This document shows positions 51,762 to 60,600 of a stretch of 64,000 bases of DNA, piece after piece. The notes beneath the pieces are model-generated. The model was not told where the DNA came from. It saw only the letters and a list, made by a program, of their open reading frames with translations, and searched no databases. This stretch comes from Actinomyces gaoshouyii (lineage in GTDB: Bacteria > Actinomycetota > Actinomycetes > Actinomycetales > Actinomycetaceae), in the NCBI RefSeq assembly GCF_002072175.1, contig NZ_MVIV01000002.1, forward strand, positions 62,001 to 126,000, read 5' to 3'. Numbering within the stretch: the first letter of the stretch is position 1; every line of letters begins with the position of its first letter. The translations under genes and the position numbers were made by a program.

Positions 51762-52697
51762 ATGAGCCCAGCAGTTCTGTCCGCGACCGCTCCGTCCCTG
51801 CGCCATCACACCGCGCCGCACCCCGCCCCCTGGCGCGACCTCGACCATATCGGGGTCGAGATCTGCCTGGAGAACGTGGCCAGCGTGCGGCTCGCGGTCC
51901 GCGCGGGAGCGGACCGCGCCGAACTGTGCGACAACCTCACCGTCGGCGGCACCACACCCTCGATCGGCGCCGTCGAGGCCGCCATCCTGGCCGCCTCCGA
52001 GGAGGTCGAGGCCAAGCGCCAGCGCATCGGCGCGCACTGGGCCTCCTCCAAGGACGGCGCCCCCTTCGGCCTGCGCATCATGATCCGCCCCCGCGGCGGC
52101 GGCTTCGTCTACGACGGCGACGGCAGGCGCGCGATGATCGCGGACGTCCGCAGGATCGCCGCTCTGTCGCGCGAAATGAGCGAGTACACCCGACCGGTGC
52201 CCACATCCAACCCGGCCCGGCCGCTGCCCCCGGCCGTGGACCTGGGGATCGTCGTCGGCGGCCTGACGGACGACGGCGCCGTCGACCGCGGTCTCATCCG
52301 CCTCCTCAAGGACCTCGCCGACGGCGCCCCCCTGACCTACCACAGGGCCATCGATGCCAGCCGAGATCCCCTGGAGGCCTACCGCGACCTGCGCCGGCTC
52401 GGCGTCGACTACGTGCTCACCAGCGGGGCGGCGGACACCGCCCTCGACGGGGCGCGGACGATCGCCGCGATGGTGGCCGAGGAGGGACCGAGGGTCATCG
52501 CCACCGGCACGGTGCGCGGCCACAACGCCGCCGAGGTCATCGAGGCCACGGGCGCCGGGGAGATCCACCTGCGCTGCTCCTTCCCGGACCTGCCCCCGCA
52601 CCTGCCCCAGAACACCGATGAAGAGCAGGTGCGCGAGATCGTCGAGGCGGCGCGCGCCCTGCCGGTCCCGGGCCGGCCGGGCCGCTCAGAGGGCTGA
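51762..52697 (+). CDS. cutC: CutC-family protein
   Basis: 311 residues, a TIM-barrel protein of the copper-homeostasis-named CutC family whose real activity is unsettled. Typical parts are ICLENVASVRLAVRAGADRAELCDNL near the start, GLRIMIRPRGGGFVY, TYHRAIDASRDPLEAYRDL and VLTSGAADTALDG. An insertion at about 95-106 and another around 150-165 lengthen it relative to the E. coli protein. ATG 51762 was preferred to the long frame; a weak CAGACT box is 7 nt upstream. Convergent with metE. Confidence 0.9.
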   Translation: MSPAVLSATAPSLRHHTAPHPAPWRDLDHIGVEICLENVASVRLAVRAGADRAELCDNLTVGGTTPSIGAVEAAILAASEEVEAKRQRIGAHWASSKDGAPFGLRIMIRPRGGGFVYDGDGRRAMIADVRRIAALSREMSEYTRPVPTSNPARPLPPAVDLGIVVGGLTDDGAVDRGLIRLLKDLADGAPLTYHRAIDASRDPLEAYRDLRRLGVDYVLTSGAADTALDGARTIAAMVAEEGPRVIATGTVRGHNAAEVIEATGAGEIHLRCSFPDLPPHLPQNTDEEQVREIVEAARALPVPGRPGRSEG

Positions 52698-52729
52698 GGG
52701 ACCCGGGCCGGCGCAGACCGTTCCAGCGC

Positions 52730-55120
52730 TCAGTCCTCCAAGCCGTCCCGCACGCGCGCCGCAGCGGCCACGAGGTTCCCCAACGAACTCGTGGTCTCCG
52801 CATAACCGCGGGTCTTGAGCCCGCAGTCGGGGTTGACCCAGACGCTTCCGGCGCCCAGGGCGTCGACGGCGCGACCGATGAGCTCGGCGCACTCCTCGGT
52901 ACTGGGCACGCGCGGGGAGTGGATGTCCCACACGCCCGGGCCGAGCTGACGGGTGAAGCCGCGCGCGGCGACGGCCGGAAGGATGTCCATCCTGGAGCGG
53001 GAGGCCTCGATCGAGGTGACATCGGCATCCAAGTGATCGACGGCGTCGATGACCACGTCGAACTCCGAGTAGCACAGGTGCGTGTGGATCTGGGTGGCGC
53101 TCACCGCCCCGCCGGTGGCGAGGCGGAAGGACCCGACGGACCACTCCAGGTAGGCGGGCTGATCGGCGCGGCGCAACGGCAGGGTCTCGCGGATGGCCGG
53201 CTCATCGACCTGGATGACGCCGATGCCAGCGGCCTCCAGGTCGGCCACCTCGGCGCGCAGGGCCAGCCCCAGCTGGTCGGCCACCTCGGCGCGCGGCAGG
53301 TCGTCGCGGACGAAGGACCAGGCCATGATCGTCACGGGGCCGGTGAGCATGCCCTTGAGGGGCTTGTCGGTGAGCGACTGGGCGTAGGAGGACCAGGCGA
53401 CCGTCATCGGGGCGGACCGGGCGACGTCGCCCCACAGGATCGAGGGGCGGGTGCAGCGCGAGCCGTAGGACTGGACCCAGCCGTGCTCGGTGGTGGCGAA
53501 GCCATCGAGCAGCTCGGCGAAGTACTGGACCATGTCATTGCGCTCGGCCTCGCCGTGGACGAGCACATCCAGACCGATCTCCTCCTGGAGGCGCACCACG
53601 CGCTCGATCTCGGCCCTCATCTGGGCCTCGTAGCCGGCTGCGTCGAGCTCGCCCCTGCGGTGGGCGGCGCGGGCGTCGCGGATCTGCGGGGTCTGGGGGA
53701 AGGAGCCGATGGTCGTGGTGGGCAGGAGCGGCAGACCCAGGCGAGCGTCCTGGAGCGGCTTGCGCTCGGCGTAGGGCGGGCGCTGCCGGTCGGCAGGGGT
53801 GATGGCGCCGACGGCGTCGCGCACCTCGGCGCGCCGCACCCCGGGGTGGGTGGCCCGCTGGGCGCGCAGGCTCGCGTCACGGGCGAGCTCATCGGCGATG
53901 GCGTCCCTGCTCCCGGCCAGTCCGCGCGCGAGGGTGAGGACCTCCCCCACCTTCTGGTCGGCGAAAGCCAGCCAGGAGCGGATGACAGGGTCGAGGGAGG
54001 CCTCGCGCTCGACATCGTGCGGGACGTGCTGCAGGGATGTGGAGGTGCCCACGGTCAGGGGCGTTCCCGCGGGCAGGGCGTTCCGCAGGCACTCGAGGGC
54101 GGCCAGAGCCGCCTCGAGGTCCGTGCGCCAGATGTTGCGGCCGGAGACCACCCCGGCGACGACGCTCTTGCCGCCCAGAGCCGCCAGTTCCTCGGCCCGC
54201 GGCAGCGCCCCGGCCACGAGGTCCAGGCCCACGGCCTCGATCCCGGTCGCCCCCAGCACGGGCAGGGCGTCGCCGAGCGAGCCGTAGGCGCCGGTGACGA
54301 GGACCTGCGGACGCTCGACGATGGCGGCGATCCAGGTGCAGGCCCGGTGGACGGCGGCCAGGATCTCCTCGCGGGGCACAGCCCAGGTGTCGGCGACGAG
54401 GGCGGGCTCGTCGATCTGGACCCACTGCGCCCCGGCGGCCCACAGGTCGGCCAGGAGGTGACCATAGGCACCCAGGAGGTCGTCGAGGCGATCGATCGGC
54501 CGGAATCCGGGGGCCGCGCCGTCGGCGGGCTTGGAGGCGAGCAGGTAGGTGACCGGGCCGACGATGACCGGCCGGGGATCCGGCTCACCCGCGGCGAGGG
54601 CCTCCAGGACCTGGGCGGCGGGCCCGTCCGTGGGGTCGATGGCGCCGAATCCGGGGACGTAGTCGAGGGGGGTGGACTCATCGATCTCGGGGACGAGGTA
54701 GTGGTAGTTCGAGTCCATCCACTTCGTCATCTCCTGCGCCGCGAGGTCCCCCTGGCCGCGCGCCACGGTGAAATGACCCTCGAGACCCAGGCCGGGGTGC
54801 CCATGCCCGGCCCCGCCGCGCAGGTGGGCGAAGCGGGGCGGCACGGCGCCCAGGGCGCTCGTGACTTGGAGGACCTGGTCGTAGTAGGCGAAGTCGGCGG
54901 GAACGGCGGCCGGCCCCGCCAGTCCCAGGCCGCGCAGGCGCTCACGGGTGGCGCGGCGCAGCCCGGCGGCGGCGGCGCGCAGCTCATCGGCGCTGGTGGC
55001 TCCCTTCCAGTAGGACTCGACGGCGCGCTTGAGCTCGCGATCGGGCCCGATGCGCGGATAGCCGAGGATGGTGGCGGCGGGCAGAGGCGTGGAGGGGGCG
55101 GGCGTGGTCGGCGTGGTCAT
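52730..55120 (-). CDS. metE: Cobalamin-independent methionine synthase
   Basis: 796 residues, full length. It transfers methyl from 5-methyl-tetrahydropteroyl-polyglutamate to homocysteine. The zinc ligands align with spacing identical to E. coli MetE: His681 and Cys683 (IHTHLCYSEF), Glu705 (SIEASRS) and Cys766 (NPDCGLKTR). The N-terminal pseudo-barrel starts TILGYPRIGPDRELKRAVE. It lies 24 bases after metF and so is controlled with it by the upstream riboswitch. No strong ribosome site is seen. Confidence 0.97.
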   Translation of the reverse strand: MTTPTTPAPSTPLPAATILGYPRIGPDRELKRAVESYWKGATSADELRAAAAGLRRATRERLRGLGLAGPAAVPADFAYYDQVLQVTSALGAVPPRFAHLRGGAGHGHPGLGLEGHFTVARGQGDLAAQEMTKWMDSNYHYLVPEIDESTPLDYVPGFGAIDPTDGPAAQVLEALAAGEPDPRPVIVGPVTYLLASKPADGAAPGFRPIDRLDDLLGAYGHLLADLWAAGAQWVQIDEPALVADTWAVPREEILAAVHRACTWIAAIVERPQVLVTGAYGSLGDALPVLGATGIEAVGLDLVAGALPRAEELAALGGKSVVAGVVSGRNIWRTDLEAALAALECLRNALPAGTPLTVGTSTSLQHVPHDVEREASLDPVIRSWLAFADQKVGEVLTLARGLAGSRDAIADELARDASLRAQRATHPGVRRAEVRDAVGAITPADRQRPPYAERKPLQDARLGLPLLPTTTIGSFPQTPQIRDARAAHRRGELDAAGYEAQMRAEIERVVRLQEEIGLDVLVHGEAERNDMVQYFAELLDGFATTEHGWVQSYGSRCTRPSILWGDVARSAPMTVAWSSYAQSLTDKPLKGMLTGPVTIMAWSFVRDDLPRAEVADQLGLALRAEVADLEAAGIGVIQVDEPAIRETLPLRRADQPAYLEWSVGSFRLATGGAVSATQIHTHLCYSEFDVVIDAVDHLDADVTSIEASRSRMDILPAVAARGFTRQLGPGVWDIHSPRVPSTEECAELIGRAVDALGAGSVWVNPDCGLKTRGYAETTSSLGNLVAAAARVRDGLED

Positions 55121-55144
55121 GGTCGTCGCTTTCGTCGTCGAGGT

Positions 55145-56197
55145 TCAGGGGCGCGCGGGACCGGCGTGAGCCGGCTCGGGCATTCGACGATCACCACCGG
55201 GCGTGGCGTTGAGGTAGGCGCGACGCACGTCGCGCTGCATGGATGTCGAGACGCGCTCGCCGCCGAGGATGCCGCCCAGACGCAGCTGGCTGACGACGTC
55301 GAGGGCGGGGCGGGTGCGGTTGAAGGTGTAGAGGTGGATGCCGGGGGCACCGCCGTCGAGGACCTCGGTGGCCAGCCTGAGGGTGGCGTCGATGCCTCGC
55401 GTGACGGTCTGAGCTCCCCGGGCGGGCCCGAGGCTGGCGGCGAGCCCCTCGGGGATGGGCACGCCGGTGAGGTCGGCCAGGCGGGAGAGCCGGGCGAGGT
55501 CGGTCATCGGCAGGATGCCCGGCAGCAGGGGCATGGAGACACCGCAGTAGGTGGCGGCGCGGGCCAGCGAGAGGTAGTCCTCGGGATCGTAGAAGACCTG
55601 GGTGATGGCCAGGTCCGCGCCGGCAGCCTGCTTGGCGGCGAGGATCTCAACACCGCGCCCATGGTCGAGCACCGCCGGATAGGCGGCGACGGCGATCGTG
55701 AGGTGGCGCTCGCCGTCGTCGAAGTACTCGGCCTCGACCTCCCGGATGACGCGCACGAGGTCCTCGGCGTGGGCGAGCTCGCCGGGCAACTCGTCGGCGT
55801 CGTGCCCGCGGGGAGGGTCGCCGCGCAGGGCCAGGAAGCGGCGCACGCCCAGGGCCAGGAAGAGGCGGACGATCTCCACGACGTCGCGCTTGCGGTAGCC
55901 GATGCAGGTCAGGTGCGCCATGAGCGGGGTGCAGGAGCGCGCCAGCACGTGGGTGACGACGTCCTCGGCGGGGTTGTGCTCGCGGATGACCCGCACGGCG
56001 GGCTCGGCGGGGCGAGTTCCCAGGACGAAGGTCGGCCGGTAGGTGACGGAGACGAAGTCCGGGGCGGTGGCCAGCAGTCGGTCCAGGGCACTCCAGGTCT
56101 GTGAGGCTGCGGCGCCGGCGCGGGGCGGGAAGAGCTCGAGGGAGAGCGTGGGCGGCCCGTGCGGGGCGGGCGCCGAATCGTCTGGGGTGCTCGACAT
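55145..56197 (-). CDS. metF: 5,10-methylenetetrahydrofolate reductase
   Basis: 350 residues. A flavoprotein TIM barrel that makes 5-methyl-THF for MetE. Conserved parts are LSLELFPPRAGAA (FPP with the catalytic Glu), DFVSVTYRP, THVLARSCTPLMAHLTCIGY, FLALRGDPPRG and QVFYDPEDYL. An extra C-terminal tail of about 30 residues is present. A GGAGAAG site precedes the ATG by 3-4 nt and directly follows the riboswitch P1 strand, so the leader can gate translation. First gene of metF-metE. Confidence 0.96.
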   Translation of the reverse strand: MSSTPDDSAPAPHGPPTLSLELFPPRAGAAASQTWSALDRLLATAPDFVSVTYRPTFVLGTRPAEPAVRVIREHNPAEDVVTHVLARSCTPLMAHLTCIGYRKRDVVEIVRLFLALGVRRFLALRGDPPRGHDADELPGELAHAEDLVRVIREVEAEYFDDGERHLTIAVAAYPAVLDHGRGVEILAAKQAAGADLAITQVFYDPEDYLSLARAATYCGVSMPLLPGILPMTDLARLSRLADLTGVPIPEGLAASLGPARGAQTVTRGIDATLRLATEVLDGGAPGIHLYTFNRTRPALDVVSQLRLGGILGGERVSTSMQRDVRRAYLNATPGGDRRMPEPAHAGPARP

Positions 56198-56204
56198 GTC
56201 TTCT

Positions 56205-56270
56205 CCATCGGTCCTGGCGGAAGCACCCTCAGGGGTTGCTGCGACGTCGTTGAGCCAGGTCTCTCGATCG
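56205..56270 (-). promoter_or_regulatory. SAM riboswitch (S-box type, compact) upstream of metF
   Basis: On the minus strand the order is ATCG, AGAG, CCTGGC, TCAACGACGTCGCA, GCAACC, then GGTGCTTCC, GCCAGG, ACCGAT. The GCAACC ... GGTGC pair and the GAGAG entry are S-box core features. ATCG pairs with CGAT (P1) and CCTGGC with GCCAGG. The long P2 kink-turn of SAM-I is missing, as in SAM-I/IV-type variants of actinobacteria. It ends at the metF ribosome site, consistent with translational control by S-adenosylmethionine. Confidence 0.72.
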
Positions 56271-56452
56271 CTCTGGATGGGTGCCCATATCCTGCCAGGG
56301 CCGCGCGCGGGCCGACCCTCCGGGTCCGTTCTCTGAGACGCGGTGTCACGCCGTGGGAGTCCGCGCGCGCCGCGCTGCGGCGGCAGTCACGCTTCGAGCG
56401 CAATCGGCTGATCTCCCCCTGTGGGGGGATGGTCGGGGCGACGGCGCTGCCC

Positions 56453-56458
56453 TACCTT
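56453..56458 (+). promoter_or_regulatory. -10 box of a leaderless alpha/beta hydrolase promoter
   Basis: TACCTT followed by exactly 6 nt and the ATG at 56465. Confidence 0.6.
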
Positions 56459-56464
56459 GTGCTC

Positions 56465-57298
56465 ATGGCTCATCAGCGCATCGAGGCGCGTATCGACACC
56501 GCCCGGGGCATCGGCCTCGCGGTAGAACTCGTACTACCCGCCGGCGTCCCTGACCTCGACCCTGACGATGGACGACAGGTGGCGGACACCGGCGGCGCGA
56601 TGCCCGAGCGCCCCGAGGCCATCGTCATCCTCGCCCATGACTTCCTCGCCGACCGCCACGGGCCCGGCCACAGCCTCGACCGGCTCGCCGCCACTTACAG
56701 GGAGGCGGGTCTGGCGACCCTCCAGTTCGACTTCTCGGGCCTGGGCGCCTCCGACGACGACATCATCACCCTTGCTGGCGAGGTCGCCGATCTCCAAGCG
56801 GTGTGCGGATGGCTCACCCACCTGGGCTACGCGCGCCAGGGGATCCATGGGCACGGCCTGGGGGCCACGGCGGCGCTCATCGCCAGGCCGGAGCAGGTGC
56901 GCACGGTGGTGGCCGTCGGCGCGATCGTCGGGCCGCAGTCGATCCTGTGGGAGGAGGTCTTCTCCTCCATCCAGCTCGACGAGCTCGCCAAGCACGGCAT
57001 GACCCGCCTGCCGGATGACAACCCCAATGACCGCGCCTGGGATGTCCTGACCAAGGAGACCCTGGCGGACGTGTCGATGCAGCGCTCCGACGGCGTCATG
57101 GAGGGCCTGCCCTGGCCGATCCTCATGGTGCACGGCGCGCAGGTCGAGGAGTCCTCCGACGCCGCCGACGAGGCCGCCAAGGGATTCCCCCTCCTGCCCG
57201 ACGGCTCGCGCATGCTTCAGATCCACTCCTCGGGCGAGGAGGCCGATGCCGAGCTCGCTCGCGCCGCGGTGGACTGGATGGCCCTGCGCCTGCGCTAG
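56465..57298 (+). CDS. Alpha/beta hydrolase fold protein lacking the usual nucleophile
   Basis: 277 residues. The fold is clear: AIVILAHDFLADRHG, LATLQFDFSGLGASD and the closing PILMVHGAQ and MLQIHSSGEEAD. It resembles the hydrolase half of hydrolase/OsmC proteins. But the nucleophile elbow reads HGHGLGA: Gly131 stands where G-x-S-x-G enzymes have Ser. Either the protein is a pseudo-enzyme or another residue acts. ATG 56465 lies 6 nt after TACCTT. Divergent from metF. Confidence 0.8.
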   Translation: MAHQRIEARIDTARGIGLAVELVLPAGVPDLDPDDGRQVADTGGAMPERPEAIVILAHDFLADRHGPGHSLDRLAATYREAGLATLQFDFSGLGASDDDIITLAGEVADLQAVCGWLTHLGYARQGIHGHGLGATAALIARPEQVRTVVAVGAIVGPQSILWEEVFSSIQLDELAKHGMTRLPDDNPNDRAWDVLTKETLADVSMQRSDGVMEGLPWPILMVHGAQVEESSDAADEAAKGFPLLPDGSRMLQIHSSGEEADAELARAAVDWMALRLR

Positions 57299-57624
57299 TG
57301 CCCGCGACGCCCGCGCTAGCCCTCTCACGAGTTCGTGACTTTCGGCGACGAGCCCGCCCCCTGGACCACCTGCGCTCTCCCGACACGTCTGGGACGGTTG
57401 GGCGCCGTGGCCTCTGGCTCGGGACGCCGAAAGCACCGTCCGGCGCTCTGAGGCATCGGTGAGCCCCGAGGGCATCGCGGGGAGCGCTGCCCACCGGCGG
57501 CCCAGTGCCGCCTCCTTGACGTCTTCCTCCCCGATGCGCCCCCTCCGGCGACTCGGGCTGGAAAGTGCTGCGCCCGCCCTGCTCGGCCCGCGCGCCCCGC
57601 CGCATGGGGGACAATAAGCGGCCT
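57299..57624. other. Interval between the hydrolase and hrpA
   Basis: 326 bases, G+C-rich. A short CACGA/TCGTG inverted repeat near the hydrolase stop and a GACAAT box 9 nt before the hrpA ATG are the only features seen. No gene is supported. Confidence 0.45.
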
Positions 57625-60600
57625 ATGGATAACACCAGTGCTGCCGGCGACGCCGGTGAGGGCCACGGACACCAGCAGGGGCGCCGCGATCGCCGCGACT
57701 CGGGCGGGCACCGGGAGGACGGGGCCCGTCGGGGGCGCCGCCCCGCCCAGCAGCAGGACGGGCATGGCCGTCCGCCCCACGGGAATCGCCAGGGCAGGCG
57801 CCCCAGGCGCCCCTGGGCGGGTTTCACCGCGGATCAGCTCTCCGAGCGCACGGCTTCCGTCCCGGAGATCGTCTACCCCGATGAGCTGCCCGTCACCGCC
57901 CGCCGCGCTGAGATCGCCGAGGCCATCCAGCACAACCAGGTGGTCATCGTGGCCGGGGAGACCGGGAGCGGCAAGACCACGCAGATCCCCAAGATCTGCC
58001 TGGAGCTCGGCCGCGGCATCACCGGGATGATCGGCCATACCCAGCCCCGCCGCATCGCCGCCCGCTCCGTGGCCGAGCGCATCGCCGACGAACTGGGCAC
58101 CCGCATCTCCTCCGAGGGGATCGTCGGCTACCAGGTGCGCTTCACCGAGGAGGTCGGGGCGCGCACCCTCATCAAGCTCATGACCGACGGCATCCTCCTG
58201 GCGGAGATCCAGTCCGATCCCACGCTCGCCCGCTACGACACGATCATCGTGGACGAGGCCCACGAGCGCAGCCTCAATATCGACTTCATCCTGGGTTACC
58301 TCGCCCGGCTCCTCCCGAGCCGCCCCGATCTCAAGGTCATCATCACCTCGGCCACCATCGACTCCGAGCGCTTCGCCGAGCACTTCGGCGCCGAGCCCCC
58401 GCGCCCCGACGGCCTCGCCGTGCCGGATGACGGCGCCCGATCCGACGGCACCGCTCCCACCGCCGCGCGCGTGCCCGCCCCGATCATCGAGGTCACGGGC
58501 CGCACCTACCCCGTCGAGATCCGGTACCGGCCCCTGAGCGCGGACGAGCCCGACAGCGGCGCGGATGCAGCCGATGACACCGACCGCGCCCCCCGGGCCG
58601 GGCGCGCCAAGCGGCCGGAGCCCGCTCCCCGGGAGGACCGCGACCAAGTCACGGGCATCCTCGACGCCGTCGACGAGCTCCTGGCCACCGGCCCCGGCGA
58701 CATCCTCGTCTTCCTCGCGGGCGAGCGGGACATCCGTGACACCGAATCGGTCCTGGCCGATCACCTCGGGCCGCGCCTCGCCGTCGACGGGCGCTCACGG
58801 CTGCCCGGAGGGGTCGAGGTGGTGCCCCTGTACTCTCGTCTGAGCGCCGCCGAGCAGCACCGCGTCTTCGAGCCGCACTCGACGCGCCGGATCGTCCTGG
58901 CCACGAACGTCGCCGAGACCTCGCTGACGGTGCCCGGCATCCGCTACGTCATCGACCCGGGCCTGGCCCGCATCTCGCGCTACTCCAACCGCACGAAGGT
59001 CCAGCGCCTGCCCATCGAGCCGATCAGCCAGGCCAGCGCCAACCAGCGCTCGGGGCGCTGCGGGCGCCTGGCCGACGGCGTCGCCATCCGCCTCTACTCC
59101 GAGGCCGATTTCGACTCCCGCCCCCAGTACACCGAGCCGGAGATCCTGCGCACCTCGTTGGCCAGCGTCATCCTTCAAATGGCGGCCCTGGGGCTGGGCG
59201 CGGTGGAGGACTTCCCCTTCATCGACGCCCCGGACCGACGGGCCGTGCGCGACGGCATCGCCCTGCTCGCAGAGATCGGCGCGATCGACCCCGACGGCGC
59301 CGCGCGCGCCCAGGGGCCGCGCCTCACCACCGTCGGGCGCCGCCTGGCGCGCCTGCCGATCGACCCGCGCCTGGGGCGGATGCTCCTGGAGGCCGGCGAG
59401 CTCGGCTGCGCCGGGGAGGTGCTCGTCATCGTCGCCGCCCTGTCCATCCAGGATGTCCGCGAGCGCCCGGTGGACAAGCAGGAGGCTTCTGACGCCCTGC
59501 ACCGCCGCTTCGCCGACCCCACGAGCGATTTCCTGACCTACCTCAACCTGTGGCGCTACCTGCGCACGCAGTCCCGCGAGCTGTCCGGCTCGGCGTTCCG
59601 CCGCATGTGCCGCGCCGAGTTCCTGCACTACCTGCGGATCCGCGAGTGGCAGGACGTCCACGCCCAACTGCGGCAGATGTCGCGGCAGCTGGGGCTCAAC
59701 GCCTCCCCCGTCGAACTGCCGACGGCGCGCGCCATCCGGGCCGCCGGGGAGGCCCTGGAGCCCGGCTCGCACGCCGCCCAGATCGCCCACGGGGATGTGG
59801 CGGCCGCCGTCATGGCGCTCGGGCGCAGCGCCGACACCCCCGACGCCGACGCCATCCACCGCTCCCTGCTGGTGGGGCTGCTGTCCAATGTGGGCAACTG
59901 GGATGAGCGGCGCCGCGAGTACGCCGGGGCGAGGGGCACGCGCTTCACGATCTGGCCCGGCTCGGGGCTGCGCCGCAAGACCTACGACTGGGTGATGACG
60001 GCGGAGCTGGTGGAGACGTCCCGGCTCTTCGCGCGCACCGTAGCGAAGGTCGACGAGCGGTGGATCGAGGAGGCGGCCGGGAGGGCGGGCCTGCTGCGCC
60101 GCGTCCACGGCGAGCCCTACTGGTCCACGCGACGCGGGGCCGCGATGGTCCACGAGAAGGTCATGCTCTACGGGATGACGCTCGTAGCGGACCGCCCCTC
60201 CACGCTGGCATCGGTGGGCACGGAGTCGGCGCGGCAGGTGGCCCGGGAGATGTTCATCCGCTCCGGGCTCGTCGAGGGCGGCTGGCACGCCCGGCACGGC
60301 TTCGTGGAGCGCAACCGGGAACTGCGCGAGGAGCTGGAGGATGTGGAGCGGCGGCGCCGCGAGCACGGCCTGCTGGCCAGTGACGAGGCGCTGTTCGACT
60401 TCTACGACGACCGCCTGCCCGAGAACATCCACGGTGCCGCCGACTTCGACGCCTGGTGGAGGCGGGAGCGGAGCCGCCGCCCGGACCTGCTGGACTTCAC
60501 GCGAGAGCTGCTGCTGCCCGGCGATGACGACGCCACGGGCTACCCGGACACCTGGACGCAGGGGGACCTGACCCTGGGCCTGGAGTACGTCTTCGAGCCG

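Noticed and set aside
52919-56104. A 1061-codon open frame on the plus strand
   Set aside because: It is antisense to metE and metF, is Gly/Asp/Val-rich with no motif, and reflects codon bias of the genes on the other strand.
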